Shown in pieces: positions 33,325-42,585 of a DNA stretch of 64,000 bases. Numbering within the stretch: position 1 is the stretch's first letter; the number at the start of each line of letters is the position of its first letter. This DNA comes from Consotaella aegiceratis (GTDB lineage: Bacteria > Pseudomonadota > Alphaproteobacteria > Rhizobiales > Rhizobiaceae): contig NZ_JAZHFT010000016.1 of NCBI RefSeq assembly GCF_036541425.1, positions 34,038-98,037 on the forward strand. The letters are read 5' to 3'. Below the pieces are notes generated by a model, which saw only the letters and a list, made by a program, of their open reading frames with translations, had not been told where the DNA came from and ran no database searches. Position numbers and translations under genes: made by a program.

Positions 33325-34839
33325 ATGCGGAACACCACGCAGAAGACCAAGGGCACGAGCCGTTTCCGCGCCGCTGTGCTGGCCGCCGGCGTCGCCGGAC
33401 TGGCGCTGTCTGGCGGAATCGTCTCCAACACGCTGCCGGTGCATGCCGACCCGGTGGCGGTCGAGGCGCCGGCCCAGAATTTCGGCTTTGCCGATGTGGT
33501 CGAGAAGGTTTCGCCGGCGGTCGTTTCCGTCCGCGTGACGGAGACCATCCAGCCGACGGCGATGCAGGGCAATCAATTCGGATTCCCGTTCGAGGATTTG
33601 CCGGAAGACCATCCGCTGCGCCGCTTCTTCCAGTTCGGCATGCCCGACGGCCAGAACGGCATGCAGCAGCGGCAGCAGCCGCGCCAGGCGATGGCCCAGG
33701 GCTCCGGCTTCTTCATCTCCGACGACGGTTATCTGGTGACCAACAACCACGTGGTGGAGGATGGCTCGGATTTCACCGTCGTGATGGACGACGGCACCGA
33801 ATTCCCCGCCACGCTGATCGGCACCGACAAGCGCACCGACCTGGCGGTGCTGAAGATCGATCCCAAGGGCCGCAAGCTCACCTACGTCGAATTCGGCGAT
33901 GATTCCAAGGTGCGGATCGGCGACTGGGTCGTGGCCGTCGGCAATCCGTTCGGTCTCGGCGGCTCTGTCACAGCGGGCATCGTTTCGGCGCGCGGCCGTG
34001 ATATCGGCGCCGGCCCCTATGACGATTTCCTGCAGATCGACGCGGCGGTCAACCGCGGCAATTCCGGCGGCCCGGCCTTCGATTTGAACGGCAAGGTTAT
34101 CGGCGTGAACACAGCTATCTTCTCGCCGTCAGGTGGCAATGTCGGCATCGCTTTCGCGATCCCTGCGTCGGTGGCGAAGACCGTCGTCAGCTCCCTGCGC
34201 GAGAACGGCGACGTCAAGCGCGGCTGGCTCGGCGTGCAGATCGCCGATGTCAGCCAGGATATCGCCGACGCCGTTGGTCTGGCCGAGCCTAAGGGCGCCA
34301 TCGTGACGCTGCCCGACGGCGATACGCCGGCTTCCACGGCGGGCATCGAGACAGGCGACGTGATCACCGCCGTCAACGGCGACGTGGTCGACGGCCCGCG
34401 CGAACTGGCCCGGACCATCGCGGCGTTTGCGCCGGGCACCAAGGTCGACGTCACCATCTGGCGCGATGACAAGAGCAAGACCGTCTCGGTAACGCTGGGC
34501 GATCTCTCGACGCTGGACCAGCAGATGGCCTCGGAGACCGAGAACCCGTCGGTGCCGGTCAATCCGTCCTCGCTGTCCGGCTACGGGCTGACCATTACGC
34601 CGTCCGAGGATGGCTCGGGTGTCGTGGTCACCGATGTCGATCCGTCCTCGTCGGCTGCCGACAAGGGCATCCAGGCTGGTGACGTGATCGTCTCGATCAA
34701 CGGCCAGGATGTGGAGTCGCAGGATGATGTGGAGCAGGCGCTGAAGAGCGCGGCCGATTCCGGCCGCCGGGCGGCGCTGCTGCAGCTTCGCACCAACGAC
34801 CAGAATCGTTTCGTGGCGCTGCCGCTCTCCAAGAGCTGA
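33325..34839 (+). CDS. DegP/DegQ-type periplasmic serine protease
   Basis: A 504-residue HtrA-family protease with two PDZ domains. An N-terminal signal peptide (about residues 1-42) precedes the trypsin-like domain; the catalytic triad is His in VTNNHVVEDG, Asp in KRTDLAVLKI and Ser in RGNSGGPAF. The PDZ domains follow at about residues 290-380 and 400-495 (GDVITAVNGD; GDVIVSINGQ). It degrades or refolds misfolded envelope proteins. Its linked neighbours form the usual rhizobial set: two-component pair, glnE and PleC-like kinase. Ribosome site GAAAGGA precedes the ATG. Confidence 0.95.
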   Translation: MRNTTQKTKGTSRFRAAVLAAGVAGLALSGGIVSNTLPVHADPVAVEAPAQNFGFADVVEKVSPAVVSVRVTETIQPTAMQGNQFGFPFEDLPEDHPLRRFFQFGMPDGQNGMQQRQQPRQAMAQGSGFFISDDGYLVTNNHVVEDGSDFTVVMDDGTEFPATLIGTDKRTDLAVLKIDPKGRKLTYVEFGDDSKVRIGDWVVAVGNPFGLGGSVTAGIVSARGRDIGAGPYDDFLQIDAAVNRGNSGGPAFDLNGKVIGVNTAIFSPSGGNVGIAFAIPASVAKTVVSSLRENGDVKRGWLGVQIADVSQDIADAVGLAEPKGAIVTLPDGDTPASTAGIETGDVITAVNGDVVDGPRELARTIAAFAPGTKVDVTIWRDDKSKTVSVTLGDLSTLDQQMASETENPSVPVNPSSLSGYGLTITPSEDGSGVVVTDVDPSSSAADKGIQAGDVIVSINGQDVESQDDVEQALKSAADSGRRAALLQLRTNDQNRFVALPLSKS

Positions 34840-34873
34840 TATCGGCCACCCGCCGCGAGCGGTCGAAAACTGC

Positions 34874-34902
34874 GGGCGGCGGATCGTAACGGTCCGCCGC
34901 CC
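34874..34902 (+). terminator. Intrinsic terminator after degP
   Basis: GGGCGGCGGA (34874-34883) pairs with TCCGCCGCCC (34893-34902), extended by two more pairs, and TTTCTTT follows. It separates the protease from the response regulator. Confidence 0.85.
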
Positions 34903-34931
34903 TTTCTTTCAATTGTACCCCCGGAGGCCCT

Positions 34932-35648
34932 ATGATGGCCCTCGCCGAATCGTTGCCCCAGCAGCAGTCCATGCGCATTTTGATCATCGAAGATGACCGC
35001 GAGGCGGCCGCCTATCTCGTCAAGGCGCTGCGCGAGGCCGGCCATGTCGCCGATCACGCGCCGGACGGCGAAGAAGGCTTTCACATGGCCCGGACCCGCG
35101 ATTACGACGTGCTCGTGGTCGATCGGATGCTGCCCAAGCGCGACGGCCTGTCGCTGATTTCCGGCCTGCGCGGCGAGGGGGATCGAACCCCCGTGCTGAT
35201 CCTGTCGGCCCTCGGCCAGGTCGACGACCGGGTGACCGGATTGCGGGCCGGCGGAGACGACTATCTGCCGAAACCCTTCGCCATTTCGGAGCTGTTGGCG
35301 CGCGTCGAGGTTCTCGGCCGTCGCCGCGGCGGTCGCGAGATCGAAACGGTCTACCGCGTCGGCGAGCTGGAACTCGACCGGCTGTCGCACGAGGTCAAGC
35401 GGGCCGGCAAGCCGATCGTCCTGCAGCCGCGCGAATACCGCCTGCTGGAATATCTGATGGAGCATGCCGGGCAGGTGGTGACCCGCACGATGCTGCTGGA
35501 AAACGTCTGGGACTATCACTTCGACCCGCAGACGAACGTGATCGACGTGCATATCTCACGATTGCGCTCCAAGATCGAGCGCGACTTCGACAAGCCGTTG
35601 CTGCACACCGTGCGCGGCTCGGGCTACATCATGCGCGAGGACGATTGA
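34932..35648 (+). CDS. OmpR-family response regulator
   Basis: A 238-residue two-component regulator. The receiver domain has acidic-pocket D21-D22, phospho-acceptor D64 (VVDRMLPKRDG) and the conserved lysine in DDYLPKPF. The C-terminal winged helix (REYRLLEYLMEHAGQVVTRTMLLENVWD) binds DNA. CCGGAGG precedes the ATG by six bases. It is followed by its histidine kinase and lies downstream of the DegP-like protease, so it probably reacts to envelope stress; the target genes are unknown. Confidence 0.94.
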   Translation: MMALAESLPQQQSMRILIIEDDREAAAYLVKALREAGHVADHAPDGEEGFHMARTRDYDVLVVDRMLPKRDGLSLISGLRGEGDRTPVLILSALGQVDDRVTGLRAGGDDYLPKPFAISELLARVEVLGRRRGGREIETVYRVGELELDRLSHEVKRAGKPIVLQPREYRLLEYLMEHAGQVVTRTMLLENVWDYHFDPQTNVIDVHISRLRSKIERDFDKPLLHTVRGSGYIMREDD

Positions 35649-35672
35649 TCCCGCGTCGGAAGCGATGATCCG

Positions 35673-37124
35673 ATGAGCGTGTTGGCGCGTCTGAGGGCGC
35701 TGTCGCGGATGACGGCGGTGCGGCTGTCGGCGGTCTATCTGGCCTTGTTCGCGGTGTTCGCGGTGGTGCTCGTCGTCTATGTGACGGGCACGGCCTCCAG
35801 CGTACTCGAGGCGCAGAGCCGCGAGGCGATCCGCGACGAGATCGCACAGCTCGGCAGCGTCTACCGCACTTCCGGCATCATCGGCCTGGTCCAGACGATC
35901 GATCTGCGCTCGCGCCAGCCGGGCGCCTCGCTTTATCTCGTCACGGACGCGACCGGCCGGATTCTTGCCGGCAACGTCCAGAGCCTGGAGGCCGGGATCC
36001 TCGACGACGTCGGCTTTACCGACAACGCGTTTCTGTATCAGCGGTTTTCCGAGACCGGCAAGGACCCGCTGCACTGGGCGGTGGCTGAGATCGTCGAACT
36101 CCCCAACGGCATGCGCATCCTTGTGGGGCGGGACCAGAGCGAACAGGAACGGTTCAGCGCGATCGTCAATCGCGCGGTCATTCTGGCGCTCGGGCTGATG
36201 GGCGCCGGCGCGCTGCTCGCCTGGTTCCTGGTCGGCCGGCGTGCGCTTCGGCGGCTCGACCGGATGAGCCGGTCAAGCGCCAGGATCATGGCGGGCGATC
36301 TGAGCGAACGATTGCCAGTGACGGGCGCCGGCGACGAGTTCGATCGGCTTTCGGACAATCTCAACCAGCTTCTCGCGCGCATCGCCCTTCTGCAGGAAGG
36401 CCAGCGCCAGGTTTCGGATTCGATCGCGCACGATCTGAAGACGCCGCTGACCAGACTGCGCAACCGCGCCGAGGCGGCGATCGCCGACCGCACGGCAACG
36501 GCCGAACAGCGCGCCGCGCTGGAGGGTATGATTGCGGAAGCCGATCAGATGATCCGCACCTTCGACGCGCTGTTGATGATCTCGCGCGTCGAGGCCGGCT
36601 TCCTGCCGACGCTGATGACGCCGGTCGATCTCGCCGATATCGTCTCCGACGTCGCCGAGCTCTACGAGCCGTTGGCCGATGAGGCCGGAGCCGAGATCGT
36701 CGTCGGCCATTGCGATTCCGTCGAGTCGCGCGTCAGCCGCGAATTGATTGCGCAGGCGCTGTCCAATCTCATCGACAACGCGTTGAAATATGCGTCTCGG
36801 GCCGATGGCGCGACGCGCATCGCGATCGAGCTGGCGCATCGCGACGACCGCTTGCTGCTCTCGGTGGTAGACAACGGAGCAGGCATCCCCGAGGATAAGC
36901 GCGACCGCGTCCTGGAGCGATTCTATCGGCTCGACGAAAGTCGCTCCAAACCGGGCTCCGGCCTGGGGCTCTCTCTGGTGCAGGCGATCGCGCGGCTGCA
37001 TGGAGGCCAGATCGTTCTCGGTGATGCCGAGCCGGGGCTGAGGGTGACGCTCGACTTGCCCGTGAGGAAAGAGGCTGAAGAGGATGGCAAGCAGCGGGAG
37101 GAACCGGCTGAGGATCGGCGGTGA
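35673..37124 (+). CDS. Two-component sensor histidine kinase
   Basis: A 483-residue inner-membrane kinase that partners the upstream response regulator. Helices at about 16-40 and 165-190 frame a periplasmic sensor of about 125 residues; a HAMP domain follows, then the H-box DSIAHDLKTPLTRLRN with His near 253, and the HATPase domain with N-box (LSNLIDNALKYA), DNGAGIPEDKR and GSGLGLSLVQ. The last 41 bases overlap the glnE start, so the kinase and glnE are translationally linked. Confidence 0.93.
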   Translation: MSVLARLRALSRMTAVRLSAVYLALFAVFAVVLVVYVTGTASSVLEAQSREAIRDEIAQLGSVYRTSGIIGLVQTIDLRSRQPGASLYLVTDATGRILAGNVQSLEAGILDDVGFTDNAFLYQRFSETGKDPLHWAVAEIVELPNGMRILVGRDQSEQERFSAIVNRAVILALGLMGAGALLAWFLVGRRALRRLDRMSRSSARIMAGDLSERLPVTGAGDEFDRLSDNLNQLLARIALLQEGQRQVSDSIAHDLKTPLTRLRNRAEAAIADRTATAEQRAALEGMIAEADQMIRTFDALLMISRVEAGFLPTLMTPVDLADIVSDVAELYEPLADEAGAEIVVGHCDSVESRVSRELIAQALSNLIDNALKYASRADGATRIAIELAHRDDRLLLSVVDNGAGIPEDKRDRVLERFYRLDESRSKPGSGLGLSLVQAIARLHGGQIVLGDAEPGLRVTLDLPVRKEAEEDGKQREEPAEDRR

Positions 37125-40065
37125 CGCTGGCCTCGAGCCTCTGGATCGCAGGCGGGCGGACGAATGGTTGGCCGATCTCGGCGCTCGCGCCGAGGCCGAG
37201 GAGCTGCCGGCTCTTCAGCGCTTTCTCAGCGAAGGCGCCGAGGCCGACCGGCGGCGCCTGGCGGCGGTGCTCGATCTGTCGTCCTATCTCAACGGCATCA
37301 TGCTGCGCAGTCCGCAATGGATCGCCCGGCTCCTCGATCAGGATGCGGGCGAGCGCCTGGGCGAACTGATCGCGGGGCTGCGCCGATTGCCGGTGGAAGA
37401 GACCACCGAAGCCAAGCTGATGACCGAGTTGCGTCAGGCCAAGCTGGAGGCGTCGCTCCTGATCGCCCTGCGTGACCTGTTCGGCGCTGTCGACACGGCA
37501 AGAACATGTGCCGACCTGTCCGATCTGGCCGAGGCGGCGGTCGGAGCCGCGCTTCGCTTCGGCCTTTCCGAGCTGCATCGAACCGGCAAGCTGGCCCTGC
37601 CGAACCCCGACCGACCGGAGGAGGACTGCGGCATCTTCCTGCTCGCCATGGGCAAGCTGGGCGGCCGCGAGCTCAATTATTCCAGCGACATCGACCTGAT
37701 CTGCTTCTTCGATCCCAAGGCGCCGGCCGTTCTCGATACGGGCGAGAGCGTCGATCTGTTCTCACGACTGGTCAAGCGCCTGGTCCGCATGATCGGCGAG
37801 CGGACGGCCGACGGGTACGTCTTCCGCACCGATCTGCGGCTGCGGCCCGATCCGGGGGCGATGCCGCTCGCCATCCCGCTGCCGGCTGCGCTCGCCTATT
37901 ACGAAAGCAGCGGGCGCAACTGGGAGCGAACGGCGCTGATCAAGGCGCGCCCGCTTGCCGGCGATCGCAAGGCCGCACAGCGGTTTCAGGAGGACATCGC
38001 GCCCTTCGTCTGGCGCAAATATCTGGATTTCGCGGCGATCGCCGACATCCAGGCGATGAAGGACCGCATCGATCGTCATCGCGGCTTCGACGACCTCGGC
38101 ATGGAAGGCCACAACGTCAAGCTCGGGCGCGGCGGCATCCGTGAAATCGAATTCTTCGCGCAGACCCAGCAACTGATCGCCGGAGGCCGCTCGCCGCGAC
38201 TTCGGGTGCGACGCACCGAGGAGGCGTTGCGCGAGCTCGCCGCCGGCGGCTGGATCGGCGACGGAGCAGCGGCCGAGCTGACCGAGGCCTACTGGTTTCT
38301 GCGACGGGTCGAGCATGCGATCCAGATGGTCGCCGACGATCAGAGCCACACGTTGCCCGAAGACGAGGAAGGGTTGGCGCGGGTCGCCCGCCTGGCGGGC
38401 TGCGAGACGCGGGCGGGGCTTCGCGAGGCGCTGATGCAGCGTCTCGCCGTGGTCGATCGGCGTTTTGCCGAGCTCTTCGCCGGACGGCGCGGGCCGGCGA
38501 CCAAAGGCATGCGGATGGGGGACTTCTCCGCCGGAGACGAGGATCCCGAACTCGTGGCGCATCTGGCCGAACTCGGCTTCGAACGGCCCAAGGACATTGC
38601 CCGCATCATCCGAAACTGGAACTTCGGCCGCTATCGCGCGACCCGCTCGGAAGCCGCCCGCGCCCAGCTTTCCAATGTCCTGCCGCTGCTCCTGCGCACC
38701 TTCGGCCGGGCCAAGGAGGCGGATTCGGCGCTGGCGGCCTTCGATGCGTTTCTGGCGCGATTGCCGTCCGGCCTGCAGTTCTTCGCTCTGATCGCGGCCA
38801 ACCCCCGCATTCTCGATCTGTTGGCGCTGGTCATCACGTCGGCGCCGCGCCTGGCCGAGACGATCGTCGCTCGGCCGCACGTCTTCGACGCCCTGATCGA
38901 TCCCGCCTTCTATCGCGAGGCGCCCTCGCGCGACCTGCTGGCCGAACGCCTCGAAGGCTTCCTGGCGGACGCGGAGGATTATGAGGACAAGCTGGCGCGA
39001 CTGCGCATTTTCGCCTCGGAACAGCGCTTCCTGGTGGGCGCGCGGCTGCTCAGCGGCGCGATGGAGGGAGAGGCGGCCGGGCCGGCCTTCTCCGACATTG
39101 CCGATGTCGTCTTGAAGGAGGCGTTCGCTGCCGTCGAGGCGATGTTCGTCGAGCAGCACGGGCGGGTATCGGGCGGTCGGATGGCGATCCTCGGTATGGG
39201 GCGCCTGGGCAGCCGCGAGCTGACCGCCGGCTCCGACGTCGACCTGATGCTGCTCTTCGATCACGACGAAAAGGCCGAGGAGTCGGACGGCCCCAAGCCT
39301 CTGCCGCCGTCGCTCTACTACGCACGACTGACGCAGCGCCTCATCGCCGCTCTTACCGCGCCGATGGGCGAGGGGGTGCTCTATGAGGTCGATTTCCGCC
39401 TGCGCCCGTCCGGCAACAAGGGGCCGCTCGCCACTCATGTCGGTTCGTTCCGGTCCTACCAGAAAAGTCAGGCCTGGACGTGGGAACGCATGGCGCTGAC
39501 CCGCTCGCGGCCGATCGCCGGCGACGACAGCCTGATCGACGAGATCGGCGGTATCGTCCGGGATGCAATTGAGGATCGACGCGACCCGGAGCTCCAACGC
39601 AAGGACATTGCGGCGATGCGCGCTCGGATCGAGCGGGACAAGTCGTCGCGCGGTCCTCTGGATCTCAAGCTTCGGGCGGGTGGACTGATCGATCTGGAGT
39701 TCATGGCGCAATGGGCGCTTCTGGAGGGCGCCGTGCCGGTCGATCTCGTCGGCCGACCGACCTGCGAGGTGATCGCCGCCGCCGAGCGACAGCGGGCGCT
39801 GCCCGGCGCCAGTTCGGGCGTCGCGCTCGATGCGGCGATCCTTGCCCAGACGCGCGTCATCCAGTTGCTGCGGCTCGGTCCGGGAGGAAGCTGGACGGTC
39901 GAGGCGCTGCCGCCAGGCTTGGCGGAACGCATCGCCGAGGCGCTGGAAGTGCCCGATGTCGGACAGATCGAGCCGACGATGGATACGTTGGCTTATGGTG
40001 TGCGGGAATGCTTCGGCGCTCTGCTGCCGCTTGATCCCGGGCACCAGATGGGCGGGCCTGCCTGA
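37084..40065 (+). CDS. glnE: Glutamine synthetase adenylyltransferase/deadenylylase GlnE
   Basis: A 993-residue bifunctional enzyme that adenylylates glutamine synthetase under nitrogen excess and removes the group under nitrogen limitation, in response to PII. It has two nucleotidyltransferase domains: the N-terminal removase with MGKLGGRELNYSSDIDL at about 185-203 and the C-terminal transferase with LGSRELTAGSDVDLMLLFD at about 707-725; each keeps the D-x-D metal pair. The start is the first ATG in frame and overlaps the histidine kinase by 41 bases; a later start is possible. Confidence 0.96.
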   Translation: MASSGRNRLRIGGDAGLEPLDRRRADEWLADLGARAEAEELPALQRFLSEGAEADRRRLAAVLDLSSYLNGIMLRSPQWIARLLDQDAGERLGELIAGLRRLPVEETTEAKLMTELRQAKLEASLLIALRDLFGAVDTARTCADLSDLAEAAVGAALRFGLSELHRTGKLALPNPDRPEEDCGIFLLAMGKLGGRELNYSSDIDLICFFDPKAPAVLDTGESVDLFSRLVKRLVRMIGERTADGYVFRTDLRLRPDPGAMPLAIPLPAALAYYESSGRNWERTALIKARPLAGDRKAAQRFQEDIAPFVWRKYLDFAAIADIQAMKDRIDRHRGFDDLGMEGHNVKLGRGGIREIEFFAQTQQLIAGGRSPRLRVRRTEEALRELAAGGWIGDGAAAELTEAYWFLRRVEHAIQMVADDQSHTLPEDEEGLARVARLAGCETRAGLREALMQRLAVVDRRFAELFAGRRGPATKGMRMGDFSAGDEDPELVAHLAELGFERPKDIARIIRNWNFGRYRATRSEAARAQLSNVLPLLLRTFGRAKEADSALAAFDAFLARLPSGLQFFALIAANPRILDLLALVITSAPRLAETIVARPHVFDALIDPAFYREAPSRDLLAERLEGFLADAEDYEDKLARLRIFASEQRFLVGARLLSGAMEGEAAGPAFSDIADVVLKEAFAAVEAMFVEQHGRVSGGRMAILGMGRLGSRELTAGSDVDLMLLFDHDEKAEESDGPKPLPPSLYYARLTQRLIAALTAPMGEGVLYEVDFRLRPSGNKGPLATHVGSFRSYQKSQAWTWERMALTRSRPIAGDDSLIDEIGGIVRDAIEDRRDPELQRKDIAAMRARIERDKSSRGPLDLKLRAGGLIDLEFMAQWALLEGAVPVDLVGRPTCEVIAAAERQRALPGASSGVALDAAILAQTRVIQLLRLGPGGSWTVEALPPGLAERIAEALEVPDVGQIEPTMDTLAYGVRECFGALLPLDPGHQMGGPA

Positions 40066-40101
40066 CGGCTCGCGCGTCCGAGCGGTTCCGAGGTCCCTCG
40101 A

Positions 40102-42459
40102 TCAGGCCGCCGCAGTGGAGCGAGGCCCGGTCTCGACTTCGATGATCTCCTGCGGCCGGCTCTGCGGGAGACGCATCGCGACGATGGTTCCCTCGCCGAC
40201 GGTGGACACGATGCGGAATCGGCCGCCATGCAGGTGGATCAGTGATCGGGCGATCGCCAAGCCGAGACCCGTGCCCTTGTTGGTGCGCGTCAGCTCGTTT
40301 TCCACCTGCTCGAACGGCCGTCCGAGATTTTCCAGGGAGGCTCGCGGAATGCCGATGCCAGTGTCGGAGATGGTGACGACAATCGTTTCGCCGAGCGAGC
40401 GTGCCCTGAGCCGGACGGTGCCGCCGTCGCCGGTGAACTTGACGGCGTTGGCGAGCAGGTTGAGCAGAATCTGCTTGGCGGCGCGCCGATCGGCCGAGAC
40501 ATGCAGGCTGTCGGCGACGCGGGCGTCGACCTCGATCGACTTCTGCTTGGCCTGGATCTTGAGGATGTTCATCGCCTCGTCGATCGTCTCGGCGAGGTTC
40601 ATGTCTTCCTGCGCCAGGATCAGGCGACCCGCCTCGATCTTGGACATGTCGAGAATGTCGTTGATCAGCCGCAGCAGGTAGTGGCCGCTCTGGTGGATGT
40701 CCGAGGCGTATTCGACGTAGCGGTCGCTGCCCAGCGGGCCGAAGCTCGCCTCGCGCATGATCTCGGAAAAGCCGATGATGGCGTTGAGCGGCGTTCGCAG
40801 TTCATGCGACATGTTTGCCAGGAAGGTCGTCTTTGCCCGGCTCGCCGCCTCGGCCCGATCCTTCTCGGTCCCGTAGCGGCGGTTCAGCTCGGACAGCTGC
40901 CTGGCCTGGGCCTCGGCGTCACGGCGCGCCACGGACAGGTCGTTGATCGTCGCCATCAGACGCCGCTCGGAATCGCTGAGGCGCTCCTGATGCATCTTCA
41001 ATTGCGTGATGTCGGTGCCGATCGAGACGTAGCCGCCGTCCGTCAGTTGCCGTTCGGAGATCTGCAGCCAGCGACCGTCGGGCAGAAGCGCCTCGTTCAC
41101 CCGTTCGCCGTCGGCAAAGGCGGGGTTCGACAGGCGCCGGTTCTCGATCGGTTTCCTGGCCCGGGCCATGATGGTGTCGTAGGGCGTGCCGGGCATGACC
41201 TCATGCGTGGCCAGGCCGAGCACCTGCTGGTACTTGGAATTGCAGAGGACGAGCCGTTTCTGGCTGTCCCATAGGACGAAGCTTTCCGAGATGTTCTCGA
41301 TGGCGTTGAAAAGGCGCGTGTTGGCCTCGGTCGTCCGGCGCACCATCGCCTGCTGCTCGGTGATGTCGACAGCGATGCCGATGAGGTGCACCTCGTTTTC
41401 GCTGCTGCGCATCACCTCGGCACGAGCCCGCAGCCAGCGGTACTCACCGTTGCTTTGGCGCATCCGGAAGGTCTCGTCGAGCAGGTCCAGCTTGCCGGCT
41501 GCGACGGCCCGGGCGATATCGACGAGTTTGCCGTCGTCGGGATGGATCAGCGCGTCGACCTCGGCGAAGGAAACGATGCTCCGTTGCGGGCGCATGCCGA
41601 GCAGTTCGTACATGGACCGCGACCAGTACATGCGGCCGCGCGCGATGTCCCAATCCCAAAGTCCGCAGCGGCCGCGGCAAAGCGCGGTGTCCACGCGCTG
41701 ATGGGCCTCGAGGTAGAGCGCGTCGGCCTCGCGGGCGTAATCGGCCTGCCGGAAATAGGCGAAGAGGATGACGAGGAGCACCAGGCTGGTGATGGCGTAG
41801 AGCGAAACGTTGATGGATACGCTCTCGCGCCAATCGGCCAGGATGTCGGATTGGCGCTGGATGAAGGTGGTCGAGCCGAAGGGCGGCTCCAGCCGGGCAT
41901 TGGCGACGATCACCGGTTCGCCGTCGAGATCGCTGTCCAGCACGTCGGCGCGAATGCCGAACATCAGCAGAGGCTGGATGCCGGGAAGCAGCTGATTGAG
42001 ATTGCTGCCGACGTAGTGCTCTTGCCCCGGTGTGGTCCCGACGATGGTCCCGGACGCATCGGAAATGAGCGCGAAGCGCCCGTGTTCGGAGAGCTCCTGC
42101 GGGATCGCGCTGGTCAGGATGGTCGTGGCCTGGGTCCGCAGATCAGCCGCGCCGCGGGCCAGGCTCTCGCTCTGGGCTTGCAGCAGGCTGGCCGCGACCT
42201 TGAGGCTGTCCCGCGCGCCGTCCTCGATCGTCTGGCGGGCATCCATCAGGGAAATGAAGCGCACGCAAGCGAGCGCGCTGAGAAAGACGACGATGAAGAT
42301 CGGGATGGCATGCCGCAACAGAGAAGCAGTCGGCAGAGGCGGGCGCGGCGGCCTGGAGGCCGGCCGGACACGCTCCAGGATCGCTTTGCCCGATCCCAGA
42401 AGGTCCCAAATTAAGGACAAACGCCTCCGTGCCGACACGCTGGGCGCGTCCGCTACCAT
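40102..42459 (-). CDS. pleC: PleC/DivJ-type PAS sensor histidine kinase
   Basis: A 785-residue inner-membrane kinase/phosphatase. A helix near residues 50-75 precedes a sensor domain of about 150 residues, a second helix follows near 220-240, then two PAS domains and the H-box ANMSHELRTPLNAIIGFSEI with the histidine near residue 551. The H-box segment FGPLGSDRYVEYASDIHQSG is the PleC/DivJ/PdhS-type HisKA sub-motif; the ATPase domain ends with KGTGLGLAIARSLIHLHGG. In alphaproteobacteria such kinases act on DivK to set cell polarity and CtrA activity. The gene order glnE-pleC-like kinase is conserved in rhizobia from memory. Start ATG at 42459 has GAGGGGT; the longer frame to 42564 is unlikely. 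Confidence 0.82.
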   Translation of the reverse strand: MVADAPSVSARRRLSLIWDLLGSGKAILERVRPASRPPRPPLPTASLLRHAIPIFIVVFLSALACVRFISLMDARQTIEDGARDSLKVAASLLQAQSESLARGAADLRTQATTILTSAIPQELSEHGRFALISDASGTIVGTTPGQEHYVGSNLNQLLPGIQPLLMFGIRADVLDSDLDGEPVIVANARLEPPFGSTTFIQRQSDILADWRESVSINVSLYAITSLVLLVILFAYFRQADYAREADALYLEAHQRVDTALCRGRCGLWDWDIARGRMYWSRSMYELLGMRPQRSIVSFAEVDALIHPDDGKLVDIARAVAAGKLDLLDETFRMRQSNGEYRWLRARAEVMRSSENEVHLIGIAVDITEQQAMVRRTTEANTRLFNAIENISESFVLWDSQKRLVLCNSKYQQVLGLATHEVMPGTPYDTIMARARKPIENRRLSNPAFADGERVNEALLPDGRWLQISERQLTDGGYVSIGTDITQLKMHQERLSDSERRLMATINDLSVARRDAEAQARQLSELNRRYGTEKDRAEAASRAKTTFLANMSHELRTPLNAIIGFSEIMREASFGPLGSDRYVEYASDIHQSGHYLLRLINDILDMSKIEAGRLILAQEDMNLAETIDEAMNILKIQAKQKSIEVDARVADSLHVSADRRAAKQILLNLLANAVKFTGDGGTVRLRARSLGETIVVTISDTGIGIPRASLENLGRPFEQVENELTRTNKGTGLGLAIARSLIHLHGGRFRIVSTVGEGTIVAMRLPQSRPQEIIEVETGPRSTAAA

Positions 42460-42585
42460 ATCTGACCCCTCGTATTCCGCCGCATTTGATTCGAATGCGA
42501 TGCATCCGAATCGCGTCGAATTGATCAGATGCGAATCAGCTTGTCCAGACCTTGTCGGTCGCAAAAGAAATAGTTAAGGAGTCAA

